NCBI RefSeq assembly: GCF_027574615.1
Contig: NC_072475.1
Coordinates: 28,323,501 to 28,387,500, forward strand
DNA: 64,000 nt
Source: Eptesicus fuscus
Lineage: Eukaryota; Chordata; Mammalia; Chiroptera; Vespertilionidae
Reading direction: 5' to 3'
Shown: positions 23,776-35,149 of the stretch, one piece after another
Numbering within the stretch: the stretch's first letter is position 1
Layout: each line of letters begins with the position of its first letter
Made by a program: the position numbers and the translations under genes
Notes under the pieces: generated by a model
Told to the model about the DNA's origin: nothing
Database searches by the model: none
The model's input: only the letters and a program-made list of their open reading frames with translations

Positions 23776-25635
23776 GACTGAGAATGTTAATATTGGGTCA
23801 CTCAGTCATTATTCTCAACATTTACATAAACTATCTACTGTTGCCTTTCAGTGGGAACAAATTATTCACTCTGAGAGACAGTCAGGGTAACAGAACAACA
23901 GGCAATCAAGATTGCCCATTTCCTCACATTCATATATTAAGTAACCATAGACAGACCCTTAACTTCTCTGAATCTAGGTCACTTACTAAAAATTATCAGG
24001 ACATTAATTCCTGTCAGAAACATTGTTAAAGCAAATGATTGTTAGAAACATTCCAGTTCAAACAAACATGACACGATGTCTATTACCAAAATTTAAGATC
24101 AGACTTTTTAATAAGTCAAGATCACACAAGCAATGATTTTTAAAGTAGCTTGCAATAAACACCATAATTAAGTAAGGGTCCATAGAAAATACCTTCTACT
24201 AGTATTTTGGAAACCTATTTTTGATAGACTAGTTTCTCTTAAAGTTTATTGTTATGCACCTTTCAATTAAATTATCTGTGGAATATATGCATTTTAAAAA
24301 TAGCAATTTAGAAAGTTTCTGTGGTAATATTTCCCCCAAAAATCAGCATTTTAACCAGAACATACACATACACTTAGAAAAACTTTCAGTTGATATTCAT
24401 GGATGTAATAGCATTTTGAGGCAGTAAGGGACTTTAGAGATCATGCTGTTTTAATTTATATAGCAGAATTTGATGTGATCTTCTAATCTAAAGAGAATTC
24501 ATAGAGAAATAAAAAACCTTATTTGTCCTGAAGAGATGTTCAGGTAAGATGTTCAATTCTCTGAAATAATGAATTATCTTCAAGAAATTGTCAAAAAAGA
24601 CCTGTTCTTGTGGCCATATCTATCCATTCAACAGAGCTTCACATTTAAAATATGATTTGTTATTATATCTGACCAAATACACAGGATAGGTTCTAAAGGC
24701 ATATTTTTACTTTTGTCATTGTAAATAATATAAGTCTCATCCATTGTTATCTCTGAGAACAGAGTGCTATCACCCATATCAATCTTATGCAGCAGATAAT
24801 CTTTCAAACTAACTCTGCCTTTGTATCCACTACTATGTCATGTGTTTCCTGGAAGCTATTAACAGTTAAAATATTTTATTCTGTCACATTGGGAAAACCA
24901 TTTAATACAAACACTAAATGTATTAATGGGCAGCAAAATACCAGGATTGAAAGCTAGTTCAATTTTTTTTTTTAAGGATACACTTATATTTCTGATTAAT
25001 GGCTTTAACCTGACCAGCGTTTAATGCCTTAGTGGGCTGAAGAGAAATAAAGTAATCATGTATAACCATTAATTGCTCTATTACTTTCAAGAAATAGAAA
25101 AATCAAGTTTCTTGAATCACTATTTCTCATAAATTTTGTTCAGCCAGAAAAGTCAGAAAAGTCTAGCACAAATTCAATATATATAACACAAGGTCAGTTT
25201 TTAAAATGTATGTTACTTATTTCCTAATTCCTTAGAAATGTCCTTGCTTTATCCTGCCTCACTTACTCAGGGCATCACTGATTTGTAGAATGGTAGAGCA
25301 AAAAATCCTCAGCTATAACAAAGTCTATGACTATTTCAAGCAAGTATTTTTTTATGAACTACATGCATAAGAAGCTTCAATGTGCTTTTTCAAAGAATGC
25401 AGAGTCCTGAGCTTCACTTTACTCAGGAAGATATTCGGGAATATGCTATAGTAACAGTTTATCATAGTTTTCAAGTACCTTAAATGCTTAAGGTTCTGTG
25501 CCCACCTATTTCAGAGATCTCCCTATGAAAATATAGAGAACATTATCTATTTTAGAACTGAACAACCTCAGTGACATTTTTTTAAATTATCTTGATCAGT
25601 CTCCTAACTCTATCCCCACCCTCAACTCTCTAACC
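23776..25635. other. Non-coding AT-rich stretch
   Basis: I see no gene, RNA gene or assignable repeat. Confidence 0.45.
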
Positions 25636-25639
25636 TAGT

Positions 25640-25805
25640 ATTCTGTTTTTCCCTCCACAGCAATTATTCTTAACAACTCTTTTCTAACCAAAAGTTAAAT
25701 TCCATGACAGTAGAGATATGGCTGGTTTAATCACCTATTATCTTCGGTGCCCAGTAGAATAGGAACTCAGAAATTAGTTATTTATTGAACCAATGAATGA
25801 ATAAA
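25640..25805 (+). repeat. L2/MIR-type 3' end fragment
   Basis: AAATTCCATGACAGTAGAGA, then GGTGCCCAGTAGAATAGGAA and TTATTGAACCAATGAATGAA follow the word order of an L2 3' terminus. Confidence 0.5.
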
Positions 25806-26279
25806 CACAAAAGACCTTCAGGACTTATTGGGCATAACTGAAATGACATTCTAGTAATATGCACTTTATTATGGAGTTAAATTATATATGCATGTGTATA
25901 TGTGTGTATTTATATATATATATATCTCCAATTATAAATGATATCTTCACTTTATGGATGAGAAAATTGAAATTTAAAACAGCCTCATGTGGTTAATTCA
26001 GTTCATTCAGTGAAGATGGCAGCCTTCTGGGTGTCATTCCAACTGAGGATCTATTCTTCAATAGACTCCCTGCTCATCACTCATAATTTCAGGGAGAAGG
26101 CTGACCTCAGTGCCCCTTTCACAGATTCAAAGACAGAAATATGAAAATGTGGTAATTTATGAGAGGAACACAATCAGCAAACAACAGAGAAATAAAGAAC
26201 ACACATTTTACATGGTGATCAAATGCTATTCATCCCCCAAACACTAGCATAACGCCTCACTAATTCACGGAACTGCTTT

Positions 26280-26530
26280 GCAGACTTCCAGCACTGCTGT
26301 GAAATCCCACCACACTTTCTTTCCCGAGCCAATATGACAATCATGTACTTTCTGCCACATATTGTTATTTAACATATGGTGTTCTCCATAAACAAATTAT
26401 AAGCTACTTCAGGGACAAGCAGTGCATTGTACTTATTGAAATGTTACTTTTCCTACCCACTAGAATTTAAACAATGTTGTTTGTAGTTGGCTTTCAATAA
26501 ATATTTGTTGAACAAATGAATTAATAAATG
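26280..26530 (+). repeat. L2-type 3' end fragment
   Basis: ACAAATTATAAGCTACTTCA, a GGGACAAGCAGTG segment and the terminal TTTCAATAAATATTTGTTGA with GAACAAATGAATTAATAAATG match the usual L2 3' end. The 5' limit is uncertain. Confidence 0.5.
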
Positions 26531-27288
26531 GACTGCATTGGGTTCAGCACAGCCAAAAGAAGCACAAACCACAGAGCAGATCATCCAGAAACAAGAGCTC
26601 TTAAAAATGAGAAAGAGATCTATTTCCTGGCTGCTAAATAATGCAACTAAGTTAGGCTAATTAATTATAATTAGACAGAAAAGACTATCTCTACTCAAAA
26701 CTATGTTTTACTTTCTGTTTTAATTTTCTTAAATTAATACTATGCAAATAAAATCTCTACTCTTGACTGCAGCAAACTTACAAGGACAACATGCAAAATG
26801 TCTCATTTTCATACAAGTTTTAATAACAATAATTAAATCTTCTCCATGTTTCTAAAATTCATACTTACATCATTTCCATAGAACTCATTTTAAAGTAAAG
26901 TTTCTTGAGAGCTGAGAAGGCTTATCTTAAGTTAAATAGAAAAGGCCCAAGGCCTCGGGCACAGAGTAAACTTGTCTCTGTAGACATGTTGCTGTCTGCA
27001 TTTCCTGGCACATATGCATAATCTAGAACACTGTGTTAAAATATATTTGAGGCCAATGGGAATTTCTTCAGCACCCCTTGTAAATTTATGTATTTTACTG
27101 AAAGGCACTGGGCCTTAATTTTTGTAGTCATGAGCCAATTTAAGGACACACTGACAATTGCAAATTCCTCCATGGCAAACAGCACCTATACACAAATTTT
27201 TTTAAATGCAATTTGTGGACATTTTCTGATCTCTTTGATATTCAAGTTAATACTTCCACTCCACTTTAGGAAAGCCATTCATTTATAA
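26531..27288. other. Non-coding stretch
   Basis: AT-rich sequence without a recognisable gene or repeat. Confidence 0.45.
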
Positions 27289-27556
27289 TCCTATATAATA
27301 AGGATGTAATATGCAAATGGTTGTTACTCCATGAAGCTTAAAGACTGGATCATGGATCAGCAGGAGGGTGGGGCAGCAAGCTACAAGCAGTGGCAGAGCT
27401 ACAGTAGGAGGCAAGGCAGCAAACTATGGGGGGGGCGGGGGGTAGAGGGGAGGAGGGAGCTACAGGAGGGCGGGGCAGTGGGCAGAGAGCTACTGGAGGG
27501 AGGCAGCGAGCTACTGGCGAGCTACTGGCACATGGATTCATGAACAGGGCTACTAG
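27289..27556 (+). mobile_element. Helitron, 268 bp, AGCTACTGG subfamily
   Basis: Starts TCCTATATAATAAGGATG with TAATATGCAAATGG and ends ATGAACAGGGCTACTAG before host T, between A and T. The interior is a loose array of GGGCAG/GGAGGG-GAGCTAC words. The 3' hairpin (ACATGGATTCATGAACAG) is weaker than in the main subfamily. The copy at 53466-53766 is of the same type in the opposite orientation. Confidence 0.87.
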
Positions 27557-27805
27557 TTACTAAATAAGGGTGGTTCAACATGTTCAGTTGGAAGCCAAAT
27601 GGGCCCTATTTTGAATTCTGCCTTTTGTCTGGTCCCCTGTTTCTACCTGGACAGCCTGCTTAACATTGCTGCAAGGCTCCCAACTCAGAACTGCACCTCC
27701 TTTGTAGTTTGTATCCGTATGTCTTGGTTCCCACTCACCAATGTTCTTCTTTTTCTTCCATTATTGCTTATGATCCATCATGACCCAAGTCCAACATGAC
27801 TTTTT

Positions 27806-28289
27806 TGTTCACTGTTGAGGAGACAGAAAAAAGCTATGTAGACAGGGATGGGGACTTTGAGGGGAGAGGAATTAACCCTGGAACCTAACTAGGTGGAGTT
27901 ATTAAGACATCCCAACCGAGTGGGGAAGGAAGGATGTGTGTGGAAGACATGAGCTTTAAAATATATGAATGTTACTAAGACAGGCAGTATGCAAATAACC
28001 AATCAAAAGGCAGTGAGGCATATAACCAATCCCATGAGTGTTGCTAAGGCAAAATTCTTTGAAAGGACCAATCAGGAACTAACAAGCTTATATACAAAAA
28101 AAGCATGTGTACTTCCTCCTCTCTCTCCCAGGTAGACTAAGTCCTTGGATTAATGGCAAGAGATGAGCTCCCTGGTGCCCACGTGGCTTATGGCCAGTGG
28201 GACTGGACACATAGACTGATAGACTAATCCACATGGATGCTCTCAATAAACTTCGGTTCCACTAACAGTTTTCGTGACTTCATTCTTCA
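27806..28289 (+). mobile_element. Endogenous retrovirus LTR (gamma-type), probably solo
   Basis: About 480 bp with LTR promoter architecture in order: several CCAAT boxes (near 28000, 28025 and 28070), a TATA-like CTTATATACAAAAA near 28087, and a polyadenylation signal CAATAAACTTCGG near 28243. The start is TG (27806 or 27813) and the end CA (28288-28289). No primer-binding site plus gag, pol or env follows, so it is read as a solo LTR. A short TTTT at both edges could be the target duplication but is too weak to rely on. This is an old, non-coding copy. Confidence 0.7.
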
Positions 28290-28299
28290 ATTTTGCAAG

Positions 28300-29260
28300 A
28301 CAGCAAACTCAGACTCAAACACCCACATTTTGGTTTCACGATGACAAACAAATTATTTACCTTGGGAATTTCAATCTCTTATTTATTTTCATTTTTAAGA
28401 TTGTGTGTCAGTGATTGGTTAATGAATACATGCCAACCACTAAGGTTCCCTAGGTACAAAGTCCTAATATATCCCATGTAGCATAGCCAGAATGGGAATT
28501 TCTACTTCATCTGAGAAAACTTGGAGTAAGGGGACATTTGCCTAACCACAGCAGAAAATATTATAGATGAGAGAAGGTTTCAACAGCAGATTCTCTTCAG
28601 CACAGAACATTTTTATTTTCAAAATGTCAGGGTTTTCTTTAAGTGACACTGAGAACAGCATTCATGCTTTTAAATTACTGGCTTTTCCCTGCCAGGGAAA
28701 TGAATCATCAAAGAAAATTAATTGCTTCACCACCAATGCCTTATCCCATCTGTTTGATTGCACTTACTTTACTATTGGAAAGTTCATATTTAGAAAAAGC
28801 TCATATTAAAACATAGCAATAAATTTTTGATGTTAAAATATTATTGCCTCTATTGTCAAGTAAATTTGTATTTTACTTGAAGATAAGTTCCCTTATTTTT
28901 TCCAAGCCTCTGTCTTTCAGATGAAAGGAAAACAATAGCTCTCAGCTTTTTAAAAAATTATATTTTAATTTTCTTCTATGTCAGTTTTATTGATGAATAA
29001 ACACGAAAACATTCATAATGAGGAAAGAATCTTAAACTGCTTATATAGAGAAGGAAAAAAAGAACTGACTCTAGGAGAGGGAAGGCATCTATCCATCTTT
29101 TGATGTAGCCTGCACAGAAAAAAAAAAAAAAAAAGCATGTATTTTCTTGCTTTGGGATACTGAAGTTCTGAGTTGATTTAGTAATAAACTATAAAAAGAT
29201 ATTTGGTACTTCATTCAGCACTCTGAGCTCCAGCTTTTCACCTGCAAGGTAGACATGTTC
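28300..29260. other. Non-coding stretch
   Basis: No gene recognised. It contains a poly(A) run at about 29118-29135. Confidence 0.45.
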
Positions 29261-29264
29261 TAAA

Positions 29265-29440
29265 GCTTTGCTACAGACTGTGCAGCCTGTAAATCAAAAC
29301 CACAGGCCTCACTTGGGAGCTGGCTGGAAACAGGGAATTTTAGGCCTTGAACCCTCCAAGGACCTCCAGAATCAGAATACACCTGTAATAAGGTCCCCAG
29401 GTAATTGGTATGTACATTCAGCTTTGACAAACATCAATCA
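29265..29440 (+). repeat. MER5-like hAT MITE relic
   Basis: GGCCTCACTTGGGAGCTGGC, then CCAGAATCAGAATACACCTG and AAGGTCCCCAGGTAATTGGT follow the order of the MER5A (hAT-Charlie) consensus. Terminal repeats are eroded. Confidence 0.55.
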
Positions 29441-30560
29441 AGATGGTCTCACCAAGACCTAAGGGAAATCATACTGGGAGGGTGGGCGAGGGAAAAAAAA
29501 AAAAAAAAAGAAAGCCCTTCTTATACTTTTTCAAATCCTCCACCTATTTCACAGAAGTAATTAAAGACCCAGGTTGTTTGTTTATGGAATAGCTCATGTG
29601 GCTACTTGTGAGTTCCATTAAGAAATCAAAGACATGATTTTTGCAAACAAAAATGTTATATAAAAAAATACAGAAAAAAAGGAGTAGACTGAGTAAGTTT
29701 CTTTGAAAATTTGCCCATTTGTTTCCTGTGACAGGAGAAGATGAAAATAGATTGACTTCCCTAGAAAGATAACAGGGAAAATTTGCCTAAGAGCATGCTA
29801 TTGAAAATAAGATAGAAAAGCAATGAAGTAGAGCATCGACAGGTAGCAAAAAGCAAGCACGGTATGGGAAGGATGTTTATTGTAATGCCTGGGAATCTGT
29901 AGCACTGTCATGAATCTCAAAATTGATTTTTCTTTTTCTTCTGAGGCATCGGTGACTTGAATAAAACAAAAGAAGAAGGCAGGAAGCACTGGTAGTCTCA
30001 AGTTGGACGGAGATGCAGAAGCAGCCCTACTTGTCAACTGTGTTGCAAGCATAATAATATTAGGACAATGTCATTTGAAGGGAGAAATATAGTTTCCTTC
30101 CACTTGCTGACTCTCTGAAATGTCTATAAAGGTATAAAAGATGTTGGTAATAATGGAGCAAATGCATCTGAGTTGGTCAGGGAAAATGTCCTTTCACACA
30201 TAGCTCAGAAAATTATAGCTATATTTTCATCAACTTTTTCAGATAGGAAAATCCAGTTGGGTGCTATGGTCGCTTAGTAATTTTTTAAGTTAAGTGCTTT
30301 TTGCTGATTCTTTGGTTATATACAGTCTATGGGTGTGTGAAGGAAATAATATTTCAAAAAGAAAGCAAACAAAGTGAGACAAAAAGGCATCTTTAGTAAA
30401 GCAAAGGAAAAAGGGTACTTCATATCGGCAGTCATTTCCATCCACACATGTATGTGTGATAGATGATAGATACAATGGATGGATATAGAAGATCTTGTCC
30501 TGGGACTGCATGGCAGGTTTTACTTTCCTTGCTTAAACTGAGAAGTTTGGTGTATATATA
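29441..30560. other. Non-coding stretch
   Basis: Poly(A) at about 29492-29510; otherwise no gene or repeat recognised. Confidence 0.45.
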
Positions 30561-30617
30561 CACTGAGTGGCCAGATTATTATGATCTCTGAACGCATAAT
30601 AATCTGGCCACTCAGTA
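30561..30617 (+). mobile_element. Palindromic mariner-like MITE, copy 1
   Basis: A 57 bp near-perfect palindrome. The left arm is CACTGAGTGGCCAGATTATT and the right arm its complement ending CTGGCCACTCAGT, around a short ATGATCTCTGAACGCAT centre. It lies in a TA-rich site, consistent with a TA target. Confidence 0.75.
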
Positions 30618-30621
30618 TATA

Positions 30622-30769
30622 TCCTATATAATAAAAGGCTAATATGCAAATTGTCCCCTCAACTAGGAGTTCAACCAGCAGGCAGGCCGGCCAACCGCCC
30701 ATGTCCCCTCCCCCTGGCCAGGCTGGCCGAACCCCACCCATGCACGAATTCATGCACCGGGCCTCTAAT
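30622..30769 (+). mobile_element. Minimal Helitron, 148 bp, nested between MITE copies
   Basis: TCCTATATAATAAAAGGC with AATATGCAAATTGTCCCC at the start; ATGCACGAATTCATGCACC and GGGCCTCTAA at the end. The normal CTAG has become CTAA. It lies in the TA-rich sequence between two inverted MITE copies. Confidence 0.9.
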
Positions 30770-30785
30770 ATATATATACACATTG

Positions 30786-30880
30786 ATATATACGCATAAT
30801 AATCTGGCCTCTCATATATATATATGAGTGGCCAGATTATTATGCGTTCAGAGATCATAATAATCTTGCCACTCAGTGTA
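30786..30880 (-). mobile_element. Palindromic mariner-like MITE, copy 2 with extra half-arm
   Basis: The full copy at 30825-30880 has the same arms as copy 1, but its asymmetric centre (GCGTTCAGAGATC) is the reverse complement of that in copy 1, so the two lie in opposite orientations. A partial arm CGCATAATAATCTGGCCTCT at 30793-30812 precedes it, separated by a TA run. Confidence 0.75.
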
Positions 30881-30889
30881 TTTTTTTTC

Positions 30890-32680
30890 ATATCATCAGC
30901 TATTTGAGCAAATCACACATCTTAGAAAAAGTTCTAATGAAAGAAAAGGTGAGGGTGGGGGACTAGTTTTGTTACATTCAGGTCAGCTTTCCCAAGTAGC
31001 TCAGAAGTAGCAATGAAATTGTTTGCACTGCACAAGGATGTTTTGAGAATATGGATTGTGAATGTCTAACAAGTCTGAAACATCCCCAGGGCAATTGTAT
31101 AAAAACAAGCCAATGCTTTATTTTCTAATATGTTCAGTCACTTTTTGGAAGCCTTTTCAAGAACTGGTACAGGCCATTTGCATATGTAGAGGATTCAAAG
31201 ACACTCTTTCTAATAGAAAAAGCAGAGGGTTCTGAGAGGTCATTCTGAAGAGTATTTAAAAGGGCACATAGTAAGGGCTGCATATGTTACTCTCTTTAAA
31301 CTGTAAATTTGGAGCAACTTTACACAAATAATGATATAGACCCTAGAAATCAGTTATTAAAAATATGTAAACATCAAACAACAATACTTCCTTATAAGCA
31401 GCAAATCTTCATTAAGTCTTTTGCATTGATTATAGTCACACGATTCATTTTGATCTCTTCTTAGCAATGTAAATTTAATGCATAATTTTGTGTAATGACT
31501 TTTTTTAATTACCACATAATCACGGGTGAAAAAAAGCCTCCTCCATTTGGTCCATTTTATGAGGCTAAGTAAATAAACCTATAAAATAATTTATTCTGCT
31601 AGTTGCTTGGAAACCTTATTGTTGATATGATAACCCTGGCATAATAAATCAAATCATCACTTTCTTTCATTTGCATGTAGAACTCATATATTTTCAGAAG
31701 AAAAGAAGGCCTCTTTCTTTTTGTTATGCTACAGTGACATCTACAGAAAGGAATGAAGAAAATTGGGTGGAAAAAGAGCTTTCTGACTTTTTAAGACTCT
31801 AACATGAAGTACATTAAAATTCCCAGCTTTAAGAAAAAAGTTTAATGTTTCCAACACAGAATATTTTATAAGTACCCTAAAAATCTCAGAGGGCCTAATT
31901 TATAGATGCTTAGAACTTGTGCTTCCTAAAAATCTAGCTCATAGCAATTTTTCAAGCAAAGTTAGTCATGGTAATTCCAAAAAGAAGTAATTATTTCCTT
32001 CACGAGGATCAGTGAATACTTGAATTTTTAAAAAATCAGCATTTGTAGTCAAGTATAAATAATCACTTATCTCTGTAGTTTCTTTTAAAATACTTCATCA
32101 TACATTTTGCAATCTATTACTACAAATTCCTAAACATTCAAAATATTTTCATCCACTTTAAAATAATTTAAATAAGAAAATCTATGTGTTTAAGTGGAGG
32201 AGAGAGGACAATATAAGTACCCATCTTTGTATCAAATAAATTATAAATGAGACCTTTTATTTCTGATTTACCAAATATCTACCTTCTCTGACTACAAAGA
32301 GTAATTATGATGAAAAATATTTTAATTCCTATTTGCTAGTGTCCAAAAGTTAGTCTACCTGCACCTCATTAAAAAGGACAAGAAAATAAATGATCCTCCT
32401 TTTTGGTCAGGGTCACTACAGTAACAGAGATGTTCAAGAAAAAAAAAAGTCACTTTGAGCAGAATCTATTGAAACATCTCCCTTCCTTACAGGGCTTCAA
32501 CACATCCCATGACAGATTTCAACTTGATTTCTAAGAGGCAGTAAGGTTATGTAAAGCAGTACAGTAAAGGCTTTTGCATTAGTGGAAAGAAATATTTCAG
32601 AGATTTCCTGTCTTGAGTACTTTCCCATTGACTATATTTCCTTTACAGAACAAATCAAGGGGAAAGAGGCAAAAGACATC
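30890..32680. other. Non-coding AT-rich stretch
   Basis: No supportable gene or repeat. Confidence 0.45.
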
Positions 32681-32685
32681 ATCCT

Positions 32686-32686
<1 letters not shown>

Positions 32687-32729
<43 letters not shown>
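32687..32729 (+). repeat. TCA/CAT trinucleotide microsatellite
   Basis: About fourteen uninterrupted ATC repeats. In one frame they would encode polyhistidine, but no gene surrounds them. Confidence 0.97.
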
Positions 32730-33018
32730 GTTATAATGGAAGAGACTGAAACTTTATGCTATGGTAGTGACTTATGCCTCCCAAAGCAGAATTGGGTAGT
32801 GAGGAGGCTGCCAAGTGTGGGGAGAATCGGTTGAGAAATGAAAGAATTTCAATTCAAGAAAACAAATTAAATTAATTCAACTGACACTTATGAAACACCT
32901 GCTATGTACCAGACTGTGTTCACTGGCTAAGGTAAAAAGGAAAATGGAAATGAGATATTATAAAACATGGACATTATTCCTTGGTGATGTCCTAAAGAAC
33001 TCAGTACAGAGTTGTCTT

Positions 33019-33238
33019 AAAGATAGAGCCCTAGCCCGTTTTGCTCAGTGGATAAAGCATTGTCCGGGTTCAGTTCTGGTCAAGGGCACATGCCCAGGTT
33101 GGGGGCTCAAACCCCAGTGGGGGCATGCAGGAAGCAGCCAATCAGTGATTCTCTCTCATCATTGATGTTTCTATCTCTTTCTCCTTCTCCCTTCCTCTCT
33201 GAAATCAATAAAAAATATATAGTTTTAAAAAGATAGAG
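33019..33238 (+). mobile_element. VES-type SINE with internal deletion
   Basis: The body is 33029-33228 with flanking AAAGATAGAG duplications (33019-33028 and 33229-33238). The head reads GCCCTAGCCCGTTTTGCTCA and then jumps from GGATAAAGCATTGTC to CGGGTTCAGTTCTGGTC, so the roughly 20 bases that normally link the A-box region to the B box are missing. The body and AATCAATAAAAAATA tail are intact. The tail has spawned a GATA microsatellite. Confidence 0.93.
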
Positions 33239-33285
33239 ATAGATAGGTATATAGATACATAGATAGATGGATGGATAGATAAGAA
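33230..33285 (+). repeat. GATA-type microsatellite after SINE tail
   Basis: Imperfect GATA repeats (GATAGAGATAGATAGG, then TAGATAGATGGATGG) following directly on the SINE 3' tail. Confidence 0.85.
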
Positions 33286-33289
33286 CATT

Positions 33290-34425
33290 TTTTTTCTCCA
33301 CAAAAATGCATTTATTTTTGGATTATGGATTTTGTGTTTAGCTTTGTAGGAACATATTTAATTCTTAGAAAAAGATATGATTCATAATGTTTTGTTATTT
33401 TTAAATGTACAGCATTGGTATTCACCAGGAAGAATATTGGTTCACTAAAAGCAGCACCCTCATTTTTCTTCCCCTGGCAGCACACGTTTCAAAAGGACAT
33501 GATTTAAGATGTTAGAGACTCTTACTTTTGAAGAAAATCCCTTAATCCTGCCTTCATCTAAGAGGCACTATGCTCATTCAAGTAAATCCCTCTGGAGCAT
33601 TCTGCACATTATGGAAAGAAGTCCCCATTCACAGGGCTTCTCCACTCACATTTCGCATTGGCCACAGCAACGATCCCAATGCAACCTCAAAGAAAATGCT
33701 AGTGAAAATATTAAATGAGGCAAGAATAATGGAACGTTGATAAGTATTGAAGCTGGCCTCCTATTTCATTTCTAGGTTATGCACTGACCCTTCAACCTTG
33801 CTTCACACCTGAATTTTCTATTCCTCATCAGGTCTCTGGAGCTTTCTTCTCTGAACTGCCTCCTTTTGCATTTCTGTGGAGTGAGGCCCTGTTCTCCTGG
33901 CTCTGTCCCACCCCTGCCTCAGGCCACAGTATGGGGCTTCACTGGCGGTTGCCCAAGTCAGCAACCTGAACAATCACTGGGGGTACAAGTCATCTTCTCA
34001 CCTTTGCCCTGTACATTGGTGGCAGTCGGCAAATCCTGCTAAATATCAGAACTTCAATTGCGATGCAAAAAGTCCATGTTAGTGATATTTTGTAGATATC
34101 CAAAGCATCAGATATGAGCTTTGAAACACATAACAAATGCAAGTTACTAACAGCGGACATTGTGTTAAAGCCACTTTTGAAGAGTTCCTATTTGGTTGTG
34201 GCCTCTGATTATTAACCTGATTATTCCTCAGGTTGAGGATTGAAATATAGAAGTACTCCATGACTGTTAGTTTGGATTCTGAAATTGATTCCTACAGTCA
34301 TTCATACATATACTTAGTGACAATTATCTGCCAGGCCTTGTGTGCTGGGCCTCCTTGGATGACAAGGTGAGCAAGACAGATAGGGGCCCTGCCTTAAAGG
34401 AGCTTTCTGTCTTACAGGAAGTGCC
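33290..34425. other. Non-coding stretch
   Basis: No gene or named repeat. The reading frame at 33509-33718 has no recognisable similarity and no gene context. Confidence 0.45.
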
Positions 34426-34428
34426 AAA

Positions 34429-35144
34429 TCCTATATAATAAAGAGGTAATATGCAAATTGACCATCACTCCAACACACAACATGGCCACACCCATGTGGA
34501 CACAAGATGGCCGCCACAAGATGGCCAGCAGGGGAGGGCAGTTAGGGTGACCAGGCCTGCAGGGGAGGGCAGTTGGGGGCAATCAGGTCAGCAGGAGAGG
34601 GCAGTTGGGGGGAATAAGGCCTTCAGGGGAAGGCAGTTGGGGGGGACCAGGCATGAAGGGGAGGGCAATTGGGGGTGACCATGCCTGCAGAAGAGGACAG
34701 TTAGGGGCAACCAGGCCTGTAGGGGAGGGCAGTTGAGGGGGACCAGGCCTGCAGGGGAGGGCAGTTGGGGGTGTGACCAGGCTGGCAAGGGAGGGCTGTT
34801 AGGGGTGACCGAGCCAGCAGGGAGGGCAGTTGGGGGCAACCAGGCCTGCAGGGGAGGACAGTTACGGGTGACCAGATAAGCAGGGGAGGGCAAATAGGGG
34901 TGACCAGGCCGATAGGGGAGGGCAGTTAGGGGCAATCAGGCTGGCAGGAGAGCAGTTAGGTGTTGGTCAGGCTGGTAGGGGAGTGGTTAGGGGGTGATCA
35001 GGCTGGCAGGCAAGCGAGCAGTTGGGAGCCAGCAGTCCTGGGTTGTGAGAGGACATCCCTTGAGGGGTCCCAGATTGGATAGGTTACAAACTGGGCTGAG
35101 GGACTCACATCCCCGTGCATGAATTTCATGCACCGGGCCTCTAG
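34429..35144 (+). mobile_element. HeliBat-type Helitron, 716 bp, expanded minisatellite
   Basis: TCCTATATAATAAAGAGG start after A; hairpin TGCATGAATTTCATGCAC and CGGGCCTCTAG at the end, before T. It is the same subfamily as 5343-5897 and 42077-42616. The tandem array of 31-32 bp units (GGCAGTTGGGGG, then ACCAGGCCTGCAGGGGAG) is longer here, roughly fourteen copies at about 34520-35000. The long internal hairpin of the sister copies is reduced to one arm (GGACATCCCTTGAGGGG), as if deleted. Confidence 0.94.
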
Positions 35145-35149
35145 TAACT

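Noticed and set aside
32613..32834. Frame with a polyhistidine run
   Set aside because: The run is the TCA microsatellite; no flanking protein similarity.
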